A stretch of 64,000 bases of DNA from Fallopia convolvulus (Eukaryota; Streptophyta; Magnoliopsida; Caryophyllales; Polygonaceae). Below are positions 1 through 11,952 of this stretch, piece by piece (position 1 is the stretch's first letter; every line of letters starts with the position of its first letter). Both the position numbers and the translations under genes were made by a program. Below the pieces are notes generated by a model. That model worked only from the letters and a program-made list of their open reading frames with translations. It had not been told where the DNA came from and did not search any database. Where the stretch lies: NCBI GenBank assembly GCA_964016875.1, contig OZ024736.1, forward strand, positions 42,502,707 through 42,566,706, given 5' to 3'.

Positions 1-2
1 CG

Positions 3-235
3 TCATTTTTGAGCTTCTTTTACCCGAAGGTATAGCCCCATTATTTTCGCTTGTAATGTGTCCCAAGCTCGATTTATATGTGAATCCAAATGGATGATTT
101 TCCCTGGATGATTTCTCATAACATACCTTGTCGTAGCCATTCTGTCTCCTCTTTTTGAACCATCAAAGCTAATTTTGATCGTTTCATGTGGACGGTGTGG
201 TGGTTTTGACCAAATTTATTTCGTTGTTGTATGCC
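3..235 (-). pseudogene. LINE RNase H domain remnant, cut by the window edge
   Basis: Reading the minus strand from about 235 gives one open stretch that begins WSKPPHRPHETIKISFDGS and continues to a stop at 3-5. The pattern 'KPP..G..K.NFDGS' followed about 20 residues later by 'RNHPGKII' is typical of the RNase H (RVT_3) domain at the C-terminus of plant LINE polyproteins. The first catalytic Asp is present in FDGS. The expected 'ESD' and 'DHLA' blocks are absent, and the frame ends early, so this is a decayed fragment. It uses no clear start codon. It could also be a stray captured RNase H piece, but the motif order favours a LINE. Confidence 0.6.
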
Positions 236-1237
236 ATGTCATATTTCTATTTGGATTGTTTTTGTCCCTTTCTTCCTTGTACATTTCCTTCGTCTTGTGC
301 CAATTTTGAAGTTGTTGTTTGATATACATATCAATAATTTGATTTTGATTTGGTTTAGACTACGTGTGATATTTCTTTGATCGTTTGCTATGTTATTTAT
401 AGTTGGTTGAATTAGCTTATTGACTCGTTTCAAAACTTGTATTGACTAAGAGTAAGGAATACGTCAAAACTAAGAGCATCAACATTGGGTGAGACCCAAT
501 GGGTCTCTCACTTGACTGCAAAATACACAAAGCTCAAAAGAGAGCACCTACATTCCAAAAAAGCCCTACATTGCTATTAAGTATTAACAGAGGCCGCCCT
601 ATGGTTGCATCATCATGAATATAACGCTCAGTATCTAAATGACAAAAAATAATTAAGTTTAAGTGTTTATTTAAAACTCGCAAATTACATAGTGGTGATT
701 AACAAAAGCGTGCAAGCTCAGTGGCCTGTAGATGTATTTCGCGCGATAACATGCGAGAGAGAAGGGATCAAGGGATAATAAAAGGATCTACCAAAACACT
801 ACCCCAACACCCTAACCCAAAAAAAGCAAAACTCCGTATTTTCCAAGAGCTGTATTTTCCAAATTTGTTTTATTAACAAAATTTATAGTTTCGTAACTCT
901 ATTTTTTCCAAAAGCTGTCTGGTTTCCTAATAATGGTACTGGTCAGAATCAGAATTGTGATAAAACAATGCCTAAAACAGGTCTGTGAGAAATTGAATTG
1001 AACCCATATTGGTTCGGGCGATATATATTATATGTGCAGAATTTCTTTTTACTGAGAGGGAGGGGAAAATGATAGCTAGCTAGCTCTATAACAAACAATG
1101 ATGGGACTACCATCAATAAAACTAATTTAGCATGTAACTTTTGAGACATACATCAAGAACGGGGAGTATTGTCCAATTGTCCATTAGCTACACAAGTTCA
1201 AGAAATTTTCTGGAACCACGGAAACTCCAAGCAAGGC
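236..1237. other. AT-rich spacer, includes 3' flank of DCP1
   Basis: No coding region was found. Around 474-620 there is a stretch with a self-complementary core (gagacccaat / attgggtctc type) and the 'gagcatcaacattgg' wording often seen at the ends of small plant hAT-type MITEs. A clear terminal inverted repeat pair was not located. The part next to 1237 is probably the 3' UTR of the minus-strand DCP1 gene. Confidence 0.4.
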
Positions 1238-4200
1238 TCAAGATGGATGAGAATTCAGCAAAGCTCGGTAGACCATGTCAATAAACTGATTGTCCTGCCA
1301 TTTCATTCAATTAAAAAAAAGTTAAAGTGACTTCTAACACATAACCATTGTTCAAAAACTCCATGCATTACAGCATATAAACTGACATATCTCACATGAC
1401 ACAGCATTATCAACTCTCCCTCAGCAAATGCATTCAAATATAGCTGGACTAGTAATTAAGACACACTTGCGTACCTGAACAAGCATCAAGAGGGCCTCAC
1501 GGACCTTGTCTCGGTTGATAACGGGGCCATAGTTTTGGGGCGGAGTGAGAGACGGTGATGGTGTTGGAGGGGGGAATGGTTGAAGCAAAGGAGCACCATA
1601 GGGGCGTTGGAGGGTCAAAGGAGGGTGCAAAGGGGCTGAAGGCGTTGTAGAGGAAGGGGTGGGTGCCATAACCATTGGAGATGGAGTTGGAGCAAAAAAT
1701 ATGGATGGCTTCACAAGATTAGCTGTCGTTGTCGTCTGGCTGTTTTTGTTGATTGTTTCAGATTGGACCACAGGTGGCGGTGTGGGTACTGATGGAGAAG
1801 GTGGAATGATTGGAGGATGGGTTGGGGGAGGCGCAACTCCACCACTCTGGAATGGCTGTGCAGCAGCAATTGTTGGAATTGAAGGGTTTCCCATCGTCAG
1901 GGCTGACTGCACAGATCAACATACTTGATCAGCATTAGGCATCATCTCAACACTACTAGACACCAGCAACTAGAATGAGTACCCATGAGAAATGCAGGAC
2001 AAAATAAGCAATATGGAAGACAAAAATCAGTTCAGGTAGTGAAATGACCAAACAGAAACCTGGAATAATTCACTAGTAATTATATATTCCATTTTGAAAG
2101 AAAAGCACATACACTGAAGAAATTAATGAAGGCAGGATCATCAGAGATATCATTGACATTTGAAGCAGTGGATGGCGGTGGCTCTAGAGGACCATCCATC
2201 ACATCCATAGTTGGAACAGCTTCAAGCTCCTCAAATTCACTGTAACAATATAAGGAAGTATGTATTCACTCAATTAGGCTTCAGACTGAGAAATACTGTA
2301 AGAAAAGATCTAAAAAAAACAAAACACAGCATGAAGTGTGAAAAACTAGGGGGTGTTAAACAACATATGTCTGTTTTCTGTAGTACTTACGTGTTAGTAG
2401 CTGATATTTTAGACTTTGCTGGCACTTTGGAGTAGGCACTCAGTATCCTGCCAGGAAAAGGAATATGTAATATAAATGTGCAGATTGCTCATTTAGATAT
2501 GTTTATCTTACTAAGGAAAAAAAAAGAGTAAGGTTCTGTTTAAGTCGTGTCACAACCATACAATCTCATCATAAGTTTGTTATATCAGCTATATTATTAG
2601 CTAAAAGTACTATATCAGCTAAACATGTCAAAAAAAAGCCTACAAATACTTGTACACGGATTTAATTACCTGCTAAAAAGATTCGCAACTTCTTCACATT
2701 CACGTGCATTATAGAACCATATTCCATTTACCTCTTGAGTGGCATTGCGGTACAGTAAATACGGTACCTGGATTTCATATTCAAAGTCTCCCAAAAGATT
2801 CTCGACCAAATTTTCTGCATGTAAAATTCCAGCATTGGATGGAAGCATTATATAGAGACTAGCTTACAAGACCACCGATACATTGCCAGTCATGCATAAC
2901 TAAGAAATCAGGATATATTTTTCAATACATAGACCTTCAAGATATTGCGTCTTTAACTACATAAAGAATGTTAAAAATGTAAGCACCGAATGCTATCAAT
3001 TTTACAACTTAACTGGAACCTCAAAGAAAGAAATACTTCCATTTAGGAAATCAGAAATTCAGTCCATAATGCCCATTAATTATACAAAGCTACATAAAAA
3101 TTAATCTGATTTATCCATTTAACAAGCCTGTGAACTGCAACAAACACTGATACGATATGCATGCTGAATCATATAATATACAATGCACAGAATTTCCCAA
3201 AGAAGAATACTTCCACCAAAGCTGGAAATGAGAGCAGAACCCATCCATCTTGAGAATATTCTACAATCTAATAAGATTCTAAATGCAGTATTTCTTTTTC
3301 ATTAGACAATAAATAAAGCCACCTCCCATCAATTACTGTCAGTGTTATGATTACTTTGTAACATTAAGTTTCATACCGGAGCATAATCTTTGAGAGATCT
3401 AAAAGAGTAAACGGGGGTGTGTTAGGGTAGACATTCTTATGAAGTAACTGATAATGTTCTTATGTGGAGCCTTATAAGGTATAATATAAATTGGATGTTA
3501 CCAAATAAACCCTGAGAAGACTCACAAAAGCTAGCATCTAGGACCCTCTGGGCATTCCTGCATTCTTATAATGATTAAACATATTAATACTTTCACAGTG
3601 ACCCATTTTGCATCTAGCATTTATGCAACTATTTAAATATATTATTGTGATAAGATCTAAAGAACCAATGTTCTGAAAAACAAACTTAGCTGGTTCTTGG
3701 TAACCTCTTTAAAAATAAGAATTTGTATATGTTCAAAGTTCCATACAGATGCGAATGTACTATAAGCAACCTTGTTTAGTTACTAATAAATATCAAATAG
3801 AAAACCCTATTTTGACATATAAGTTTTATCTTCATATAAATGCGATTAATTTAAGATCATCAAAGTGCTCTCCCTCTAATTCTTCTATCTCAAATTTTCA
3901 ATCACATTGGTAAAAAGGTTGTCTGGAACGTGCCGATAGAATATGTTCAAGTCCTTGTTCTACAAATTGCAAACCTCTAGCTCATGAGTTAGTTTTTTAG
4001 CATATTCTAGCTAACAGCATAGCTTTCACAAAGTGCAGAAGCCATGGCACATCAATTCTGATTGACCTAGCTTGTCGTAACATGAGCAAAGTAGAAATAG
4101 AAGAAAATACCATAACCCACTTCGATTCCCAAAAAGAAAATACATGGCTTTCATCAAGACATGAACTATTGAAGTATTTACAAACCTGTATTTCGACGAT

Positions 4201-4600
4201 TCATGACAATAAACTGAAACCTAGGCTGGGTGTTCCTGAAATTACCAAAGCATGGGAACGAAGAATAATAAAGACTTTAAAGCGCAAAATTGAAAGCAAA
4301 AACAATAAGAAGAGCAAAGCTAACCTTTTGACAACAAATAACGATCCCTCGACGTCCTTGCGACTCTGCAGATAGTACAATCAATGAGATAGAATCAAGC
4401 ACGAAAAATGTAGGCTATAAACTAGGTAGAAAGAGACGAACCCATTGGCTGTGATCGATGTTAAATTCGTAGAGGGTGACATGAGCGGCAGTGAAGAGAA
4501 TCTCTTCGACAAAAGGATCGACTCTCTGGAGAACAGTAAGATTGAGAAGCTTGGTGCTGTTCTGATCCAGATTGGGCATCAGCTTCCCGCTCTGAGACAT
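1238..4600 (-). CDS. DCP1: mRNA-decapping enzyme-like protein DCP1
   Basis: DCP1 is the co-activator of the DCP2 decapping enzyme and acts in cytoplasmic P-bodies during 5'-3' mRNA decay. Eight exons join in frame (355 codons plus stop): 4600-4442, 4365-4325, 4235-4186, 2814-2670, 2447-2391, 2239-2113, 1906-1475 and 1294-1238, all with GT-AG borders. Residues about 1-140 form the EVH1-like DCP1 fold: LLNLTVLQRVDPFVEEIL, then RFQFIVMNRRNT, then NLVENLLGDFEYE and the NGIWFYNARECEEVANLF block. The middle (exon 7) is Pro/Ser/Thr-rich and low complexity. The last about 25 residues, with NQFIDMVYRALLNSH, match the conserved C-terminal trimerisation helix of DCP1. Length is close to that of Arabidopsis DCP1. 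The start ATG at 4600 precedes the conserved first exon directly. Introns are plain; intron 3 (2815-4185) is the longest. Confidence 0.93.
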
Positions 4601-5010
4601 CTCTCCGATTCAACTTACACTTAATTTGCAGAATCTCCAAGAAACCCTCTTGTTCCTGATTCTAGGTTTTTCTTTTCCGATTCAATCAGCCGGCGATGGC
4701 AAATTCGATTACGATCGCTGTTTCTCTCTCCGAATCCCTCAATTGGTCGAATGTCAGAAAGAAGCAAAAGAGAAGAGTAAAAGGGCGGTGGCTTGCGACG
4801 GACGGATAGTTCCCCAGTTTAGATAGGGCCGGTGCCGATCATGCCTTTACCAAATTGCCCTTTAACTGACTTTTGGTGAAAGTATGATTAATTTTTTTTT
4901 TTTTTTGGGTGAAAGTATGATTAATTATATTGTTTAATTTGAGGATGCTCAATTGTTCCCAACCTCTTATAAAAAAACATTGTATTATTCTATTCATGAT
5001 ATATGTTTTT
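4601..5010. other. Upstream region of DCP1
   Basis: This is the 5' side of DCP1. The first 200 bases are of mixed composition and probably hold the 5' UTR and core promoter. After 4870 the sequence is AT-rich, with a T-run and a short direct repeat of 'gtgaaagtatgattaatt' (about 4877-4925). No TATA box stands out. Confidence 0.35.
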
Positions 5011-6045
5011 GGATCCGAATTTGGTCAGAATGGGCGTTTCGGTGACAATGACAAGTGAGAAAAAATAAGATAAAAAGAATTTTGGTGAATTATTCGCGTA
5101 TTTTTCGATAAAAACGAATACAAGGGATATGTGCGTTGTTCATCAAAACAATGTTTAAGTGCATCAAAATTGTTTATTTGTGCACAAAAGTGTGATTTTA
5201 CATCAAAACCGATTATTTGTTCATAAAAATTGGTCGAATGTGCATCAAAAAATGTGTGTATTAATATGTGTTTGTGGATCATAATTAATTGTATGTGAGT
5301 CAAAATTAATTGTGCATCAAAAGTAGTCACTTGTGCATCAAAACAACTAAAAAATTCATCTTGTTTAGGAGTGAATCAAAACCGACTAAACGTGCATTAA
5401 AATTGGTAAAATGTGCATCAAAATAAAGAAGTTTAAAATCAATGCATAATGTGCATACAAAATCAATACGCAAATTACTAGTTTTGATGCACATATGAGG
5501 CGAAATTGATGCACACTAGTTTGTGTTTATACATGTGCATCAAAAACTAATCTTTTATGCATTAAAACAACACAAAATTGCATCTTATTTTATATATGCA
5601 TCGAAACTAATTATATGTGCATTAAAAACTAGATAATATTGTATTCATATACTGATATACATAAATAAGGTTAGGAAATAAAAATAAAATAGTACTTGAT
5701 AAATATTGTATTCATATATATAAATAAGCTTAGAAAATAAAAAAAGTTCAAAACTGATTAATAATGTGGATCAAAAACTCGATGCCGATGCACGTACGAT
5801 TTGTTTTTAATGCACAATTGGTCAGTATTAATGCACAATTAGTCAGTTTTTATGAACAAAGTGTGTGTTCCTCATAAACCGATTTTAGTAAAATATGCGA
5901 ATAATAGGGGAAAAATTCACTAGTGTTGTTTTTTTTTATCCTTTTTACTCAAATTATAATCAGGGACGTCGATTTTTTTGGAGGGAACGACCGAATTTAG
6001 TTCTTATTTCTCACATGAATGTCCATTTTCGCATGATATTTTCTT
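5011..6045. mobile_element. MULE-like TIR element with 'gcatcaaaa' array (older copy)
   Basis: The left end (ggtcagaatggg... gtgagaaaaaataag, about 5022-5070) is an inverted match to the right end (cttatttctcacatgaatgtccattttcgc). The same terminal wording occurs at both ends of the element at 27,939-28,411. Between the ends, a degenerate array of the word 'tgtgcatcaaaa' and its variants recurs from about 5125 to 5870. No ORF of a transposase was found, so this would be non-autonomous. A clean target-site duplication was not found, and exact ends are uncertain by about 15 bases. Confidence 0.55.
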
Positions 6046-7112
6046 GTTAATTTTAGGATTAACAGTAATATATTATATATCATTTAAATATGAATGTAAA
6101 TTATTAAAAAAATACACATTACCTATCAAACATTCCAAACTACATCACAAGAATTCATATAAAACATTGATTTGGTGGAAAGCAAATAATAATGATCAAG
6201 TTCAATCTTCCTAAATAACTATCACATATTAATTAGAAAGAATGATGTAAAATGTATATACGGATTGTCATCTAATCATGTAAGCTACTTTTTTTAATGA
6301 CAGATCAAATACAAATGTAAAATGTTGATGGCAGCCCATATTACATAGTCAAAGGTTCCCAAAAGCGTCATCAACAAATTATAACTATCGTTAACAAATT
6401 GTCGTCATATTTTAATTGTCATCAACGAACAAAATTGTCATAATTTTCATTGTGTCGATCATCAACAAATAAGAACTGTCATAAATTTGCAGGCCAATCT
6501 ATATGGGATCTGTTTCCTAAATTATACGAGGAAGTTGTTTGAAACTTTATAGACAAAATTTCTACTCCGAGCTGACCTACAATGTTATAGATATGTGTCT
6601 ATTGTTTGCAAAGTTTTGATAAACTATGGAGTATGTATTAAAAAGGATATATAATGTTCCAGTATGCTTAAATGAAGTTGTTTGAAAGGTCAACTACCAA
6701 AAAGATGGTTGATCCGTACGCATCAATCATTGTAGGTTACTTGGATTTCTGGAGTATATAACAAGCGGCTATGATTTGGGTTTAGTAGATCGATTTTGTT
6801 CATTTTAATCAACAAACAAACCTGTATCAGCTTGATAAAAACTCTGCATCAATGTTGATGTCCATAGAATTGATAGAATCAAAAACAAAAAGAAAGGTCC
6901 CTAACTCTCAACATGATTGATTGAGAAACTTCTTGCATTTAGCCAAATGGCAAGGAAACATTACAAATGAAAGGAGCTACACAATGTGGCCTGGCCTGTG
7001 CATAAAACTTACAAAAAGAAAAAGAAAGTTTTACATTCATCAAAGTTCAGAAACAAGAACAACCCTTGTTTGGCACCAAGAGACAATATCAAGAACACAA
7101 CTTTTCTCCCCA
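6046..7112. other. Spacer with short tandem-like repeats
   Basis: This is the AT-rich spacer before the CASP gene on its 3' side. Positions about 6360-6490 carry several variants of 'gtcatcaacaaattgtcat' in near-tandem order. No gene was recognised. The last 100-200 bases before 7113 are likely the CASP 3' UTR. Confidence 0.35.
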
Positions 7113-7918
7113 TCAATTTCTTCTTAGAGTCACAGCAGAAAGGATGACCAAGATAATGAATATGAAAGCTGCAATGAAGGAAGCCACGACTGCCCCGCTC
7201 ACACGCTCACAGAACCCACCAAACTGCTGACAGATGGCTAGCCAATTGGTGTTCGCGTTCCCCTTGTGCGCAAGGTACACTATGGCCGCTGCTGACCCTG
7301 CACCCGCTGTTGTCAGAGCCACTGCAACCTGCACAAGATGTGATCAATGTTTATACTTTGCTAAAATTGTTTATATCTTTTAATTTTTTTGGAGAAAATC
7401 TAGGCACTTGGGTGTCTTATATGATGTTAGATGTGTAGGCTTTCGAGGTGTTTTGAGCGTACCGTGTCCAAGATGAGGAGGAGGAGCCTCACTCCTAAGA
7501 GATGTGGCCTCACAATGGTGACTATGGAGAATGGCAAGGAGAGCACAAGATACCCACTAGCTATTCCATTTGCAACCACAAAGAACCTGCAGAAAATGTT
7601 TTTTTTTTTAAATGAGTAAAGGAATTTCAAATGACTAATAAACTCTTGAGTTGAGGAATGAGGTAAAGCCTACGAGAACGCGGGGAGATCGCTGTAGCTG
7701 GCTTGGAATTGGAAGAACTGAGTGAAAAATGGGAGGGTTTGGTCGGTAGTTCCCATGGTGATAGTTGCAGCAAGAGCAACTACAAGGGCACCGAGCCTAA
7801 GTATGAAGTCTAAGACGGCAATTCCTCTTCCAATGCCGCCTCCTGCCCTCATTAGAGGGCCCTTTGAGGTGGCTGCAGATTTTCCTTCTTGGATAGTGAT
7901 GGTGGATTCATGTGCCAT
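7113..7918 (-). CDS. CASP: Casparian strip membrane domain protein (CASP)
   Basis: CASPs are four-pass plasma-membrane proteins that form a scaffold in root endodermis and position lignin deposition for the Casparian strip. Three exons (7918-7674, 7586-7463, 7328-7113) join in frame to 194 residues, the usual CASP length. A cytosolic N-terminus (MAHESTITIQEG...) is followed by four hydrophobic helices. The first extracellular loop has the sequence LPFFTQFFQFQASYSDLP and the second has NTNWLAICQQFGGFCERVSG. Both closely fit the signatures of true endodermal CASPs rather than of the wider CASP-like family, including the two loop-2 Cys residues. The first ATG of the exon is used. A TATA-type sequence lies about 95 bases upstream. 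The Casparian-strip role is inferred from the loop signatures. Confidence 0.93.
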
Positions 7919-8010
7919 TTTTAGAAGATGTGTTGATTTCCAAAGATTTGGGGAGAGGAGAATAGGAGAAGATGGGATTGTGAGATGCAATGTTAGTTCA
8001 GAAGTGTTGT

Positions 8011-8020
8011 GTATATATAC
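8011..8020 (-). promoter_or_regulatory. Probable TATA box of the CASP gene
   Basis: The sequence gtatatatac lies 93-102 bases upstream of the CASP ATG, a suitable distance for a plant TATA box with a 60-70 base 5' UTR. It is the only strong TATA match in the first 200 bases upstream. Confidence 0.5.
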
Positions 8021-8837
8021 TATGGAATGTGGCAGTTGTACTAATAATGGATTAGCTTTGATTTTGGAAAAACATCAGGAGAGGAGTGGTTGCTTCACTT
8101 GCTCCACAAAGACTATAATGTTTTTGGTACCTGTGTCTTTTCTGGATTATGCATATGGTGATTGGACAAAATGTGACCCTGTCCTTAAACAAGTCAACTA
8201 CGCCAGATGGAGCACCAACTTTTACAAGCTCACCAAGACATTTTCTATAGAGAAACCTTGTAGTTGATCAATAAATTGATACCAATGAAACCTTGTACAT
8301 GAAGCCATAAAGGGAGAAGAGGAGAGAAGAATGTCTTGCTCTGAAAATCATGTATGGCTTTTGTTCATCAATTCAAGCACCAAATAACACCTAGGTTTTA
8401 CAGAGCCAACCATTCAACCCAAGGTATTCCATCGACCACAAGCAACAAACCACTCTTAACAGAGATGAAACAAAAAAAAAGCGTGCGAGAGTCTGAAACA
8501 CACTTGAAAAATCAAGATATCAACTTGCATTACAATTATGTTATCACCCAAAACAAGAGCTTTTATGTGATAACTGAAGTTTGCTACAAAAGAATTCAAG
8601 CAATATACAGAGAAGATTTCAACATGACAGGAAAACTATCCATCATGGAAATGAAGCAGAGTACTTTGAAAGCATGATGACAGTGAATGACACGAGAACA
8701 AAGATCTGGAAAATTTGGACACGTGAATGATTACTCTCTCAACACCACACTTTAAATGGCCAAGGCTAAAAGCAGCTTCCTGGCATCCATCATGGAAGAT
8801 AATGCTCATATTTGAAGTCCATGGATGGAGTCACAAA
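8021..8837. other. Spacer between CASP and VAMP71
   Basis: CASP upstream DNA on the left, and the 3' flank of the minus-strand VAMP71 gene on the right. Open stretches here (for example plus strand 8354-8677) have no recognisable protein features. I see no repeat or RNA gene. Confidence 0.35.
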
Positions 8838-11800
8838 TCAGGATCTGCAATTTGGTAATGTAATGCCTCCGCAACAAGCAGCAATGATTATGTACAGCAC
8901 CACAACAATGAGAATTGTCAACCAAACCCTGTTAAGAAACAATTTAAGCTTGTTAAGAAAAACAAAGGATTAATTCCACACTTTCTAAATGGTTCAAATC
9001 CTAAAGGATGGGTGGTTCTTATTACTTCAGAGTCTTAACAGTGATATCTAGAAGGGATGAGACATATACTACAAAGTTATCTAGTTCATATTAGGAATAA
9101 AAATGTATTACTTGCATGAGCATTTGCAATTCAGCTAGTTAATGTAGTTGATGTCAGAGCTTTAAAATCGTATTGACTGTTTATGAACCCAAATGTTTGA
9201 CAAATCTCTTGTTCAAAATGCTAGATTACTTACATTTTCAAATTGGCACTTGGGATTCACCCACGGTTAATTTTGTATCAAAACAATTTTCATGCATTTA
9301 TTTATGTATATAAGGTACACTGTCAAGAGCTCTTAGTTATATAGATGCTTACAATAGCTTAGCATTCTTTAACCAAAGTGCACGGCGCAAGCGCTTGGAC
9401 TGTTTCCTGAAGTGAAAAGCACTATCTTGCATTGTTGCAGTTTTATCTACAAGAAGCTCAATTCGGTCACCTCTCTCCAGTATCTTTTCAATGTTGTCTA
9501 CCATGATTGTGCGGATCTGGATGCAGTGATAAACCCTTGTCAAAATTTTGTTAATAGAAGAATAAAACAATAGTAGAGCTGCAGCAGTAAAAAAAGCAAG
9601 CAAGAAGTATAAAATACACAATAAATGGGACCTATTGAGGCAAAAACCAGAACACAGAAAAATGCACCCAATTAACAATCATTACTATGTTTGAGGCGAT
9701 TGGGAACTAAAAACTAGAAACTAGAAACAACCAACAAGGACAGGTTCAAATTTCAGGAAAACAGTTACACATGTTAAATCATACAATGAGGCTGATACAA
9801 AGTCAAACCCATATGATGTAGATAACTTGTGTGCAGAAACCAATGCACCAGATGATAGAAGAATATTGGACAATCCATCCCAAACAGTTCACTTGATCCT
9901 TTTCATAGTTTAACCAAGTCCAGCGCAAGGGATCAAATGGGTACTTATTAAGTCAAAAAAATGACCATTGCATAGGCAAAAACATAGCTGAATTTGGTGC
10001 ATTTTAACTAAACTCAGTTATTATTGTCACATAGCTGAATTTCAGTTTTTCATGGTATGGGTGACCCCATCTTAACCCCCAGATCCTGCTTGTGCGGGAC
10101 TATATTGGGCGTATGATGATGATGATAGGCAAAAACAGCAGAAAGTGATAACATGTATAAGGAAGCAAATAAAGAAAAGAGGAGCACCAGTACTGCAAGC
10201 TACTAAGCCTTAAAAACCAAGTTGCCGAGTCTCAAAGATACTAAATAAACAATTTCTGAATAGGTAAGACTGCCAAAAATTAAAGAAAGCATAACGCAAT
10301 ATTGCAGACAAAACTTGCCTCGTTTACTTCCCCTCTAACACGGTTGAGAGTATCTGCACTTGGGTTACTCGAAAAGAATTCCATCTGTTGGTGTAGAACT
10401 CTAGAGAACTCATCATTCATAGCATAGGCAGGTGCATGCTTTGCTACTTTGCCATAGTTTTTCATGAACCGCATGTGAATATCCTCCAAGTATGAGAATG
10501 GGATTCTTCCTATATACCACAAACATATATATTCAACTTAGATGTAGCAAAAGCAAAACATACAAAATGAAAAACAAATCATGACCAGGAACAAAAAATT
10601 GTTTAATGAATATCATACATGATCACATTACTTTCTCCATCCATTAGCATTATCATAAGTCATAACATGGAGGCATGAGGGAAAAACGCACATGAAAATG
10701 AGTAAATGACGTATTAAACATTATCCACGGAGAAAGAATATGCACACTTGAATCCACACTTCATCCAGAAATGATCCTTAATTGAATTACATCTTCAAGG
10801 CCTCCAATTGATCATCGTAATAGCATTGTGAGCTTCAACTGCTCAGTTTCTATTTCTATGAAAGACCCACCAATTCCATTATAAAAGATACAGTATTAGC
10901 TCTTCAGCTCTACATAACCGATGCAACGTTGTCACACAACTATATGATAAATCCAAATGTGAAACTTTTTATGACCCAAGGGTAGGAAACAGAAGTTGTT
11001 AACATATACAAGATAATATAATACTTATCTCTTTTAAAGGGAGTGCTTATCCTTCTTACAAAGGGGAAAAGCTATGTAGATATACGAATCTTTTACACTA
11101 GCACAGAAATGTATTAGATAAGGCTGTCATCTTAACGACCTATCATATCTGGCAGGAAGGAAAAGAAATTTGCAGGCATAAGAAGTATGGAAATTTGTAG
11201 CCATAAGCACACTTCATCCATTTCCATTGGCATTCAGGGAGTCCACAAAATTTGTAGTTTTTCACTTCTACACGGTATTGCCCAAAATCCCAAAGACAGG
11301 CAAAAACTCTCTCATCGTATTTAAATAGCTTTTTTAATGCAGGTAACACCAAATTTAGTGCATTCCTTATCTTTTTGAACAGCAAATTTAGTTACTTTTT
11401 CTAGAGGTAGTAAAATTTAGTTCTTGTCCACATTGAAAACGATCAGAGACATAAGAGAATCACGCCAATTCGAGCTTGGCAAAAAAAAAAAAAAAACTCC
11501 AACTCGAATCAATTCTAAAGACCAAGCCTCCAGCCCAATGTAAGGATCCACAAAACATACAAGCAATTCAATCTAGAATTCCAATAGTATGTTCAGGCTA
11601 ATACCTCCGATCAAACCCTAAATATATTGCTATCAATCAAACGCTATAATCAGCAACTATCAAAATTGAACAAGTAAATATAACAAACTAAAAAGATTTC
11701 TCAAGCTCAGGGTTAATGATAGAAAGATGACATACTTCCGAAAGTTTCATTGGCCATACACAGAAAAGTGAGCCCATCCGCTCTAAGAATATGAAATATG

Positions 11801-11952
11801 TATCGATCCTGAGAGAAGCAAAGCCTGGTATCCGCCTCAGGTGGAAGCTTCTCCAGAATCCGGCGAGCCACCGCACCAGTGTTTCCAGTGACGGCGCTAA
11901 ACTCGGCGAGAACGGTGGTCCCCCTGGCAACCACCGCGTAAAGGATCGCCAT
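8838..11952 (-). CDS. VAMP71: Vesicle-associated membrane protein 71 (VAMP7-type R-SNARE)
   Basis: VAMP71 proteins are longin R-SNAREs for fusion at the vacuole and late endosome. Four exons (11952-11736, 10509-10319, 9516-9353, 8928-8838) join in frame to 220 residues, the family length. Residues 1-110 are the longin domain (MAILYAVVARGTTVLAEF, FSQDRYIFHILRADGLTFLC). About 115-185 is the R-SNARE helix with RVRGEVNEIRTIMVDNIEKI and then LERGDRIELL, containing the zero-layer Arg. The last exon encodes one transmembrane anchor and a luminal tail ending in LPNCRS. The ATG at 11952 begins the conserved MAILYA. Intron 2 (9517-10318) starts with GC, in the context GAG|GCAAGT; the GT alternative nine bases earlier would remove three conserved SNARE residues. 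Intron 2 also carries a SINE-like insertion. The vacuolar role is inferred from the VAMP71 family. Confidence 0.93.
9985..10124 (+). mobile_element. SINE-like retroposon copy 1, in VAMP71 intron 2
   Basis: A 140-bp unit ends in (ATG)n and is flanked by a perfect 13-bp direct repeat, ataggcaaaaaca, at 9972-9984 and 10125-10137. Its sequence matches the unit at 55,107-55,322 over most of its length (for example 'cagttattattgtcacatagct' wording and 'ccccagatcctgct'). Copy 1 is shorter at its left end and has an internal gap, so it looks 5'-truncated. It has no ORF and no clear pol III A or B box. The insertion lies opposite to the direction of gene transcription. Confidence 0.75.

Noticed and set aside
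1659..1928. Gly-rich plus-strand ORF
   Set aside because: It is antisense to the Pro/Thr-rich middle of DCP1.
5011..5950. CRISPR-like array of the recurring 'tgtgcatcaaaa' word
   Set aside because: The words vary, the spacing is irregular and the genome is plant; it is better explained as the interior of a TIR element.
7722..8267. A 181-codon plus-strand ORF
   Set aside because: It is antisense to CASP exon 1 and its 5' region, with no protein-family features.
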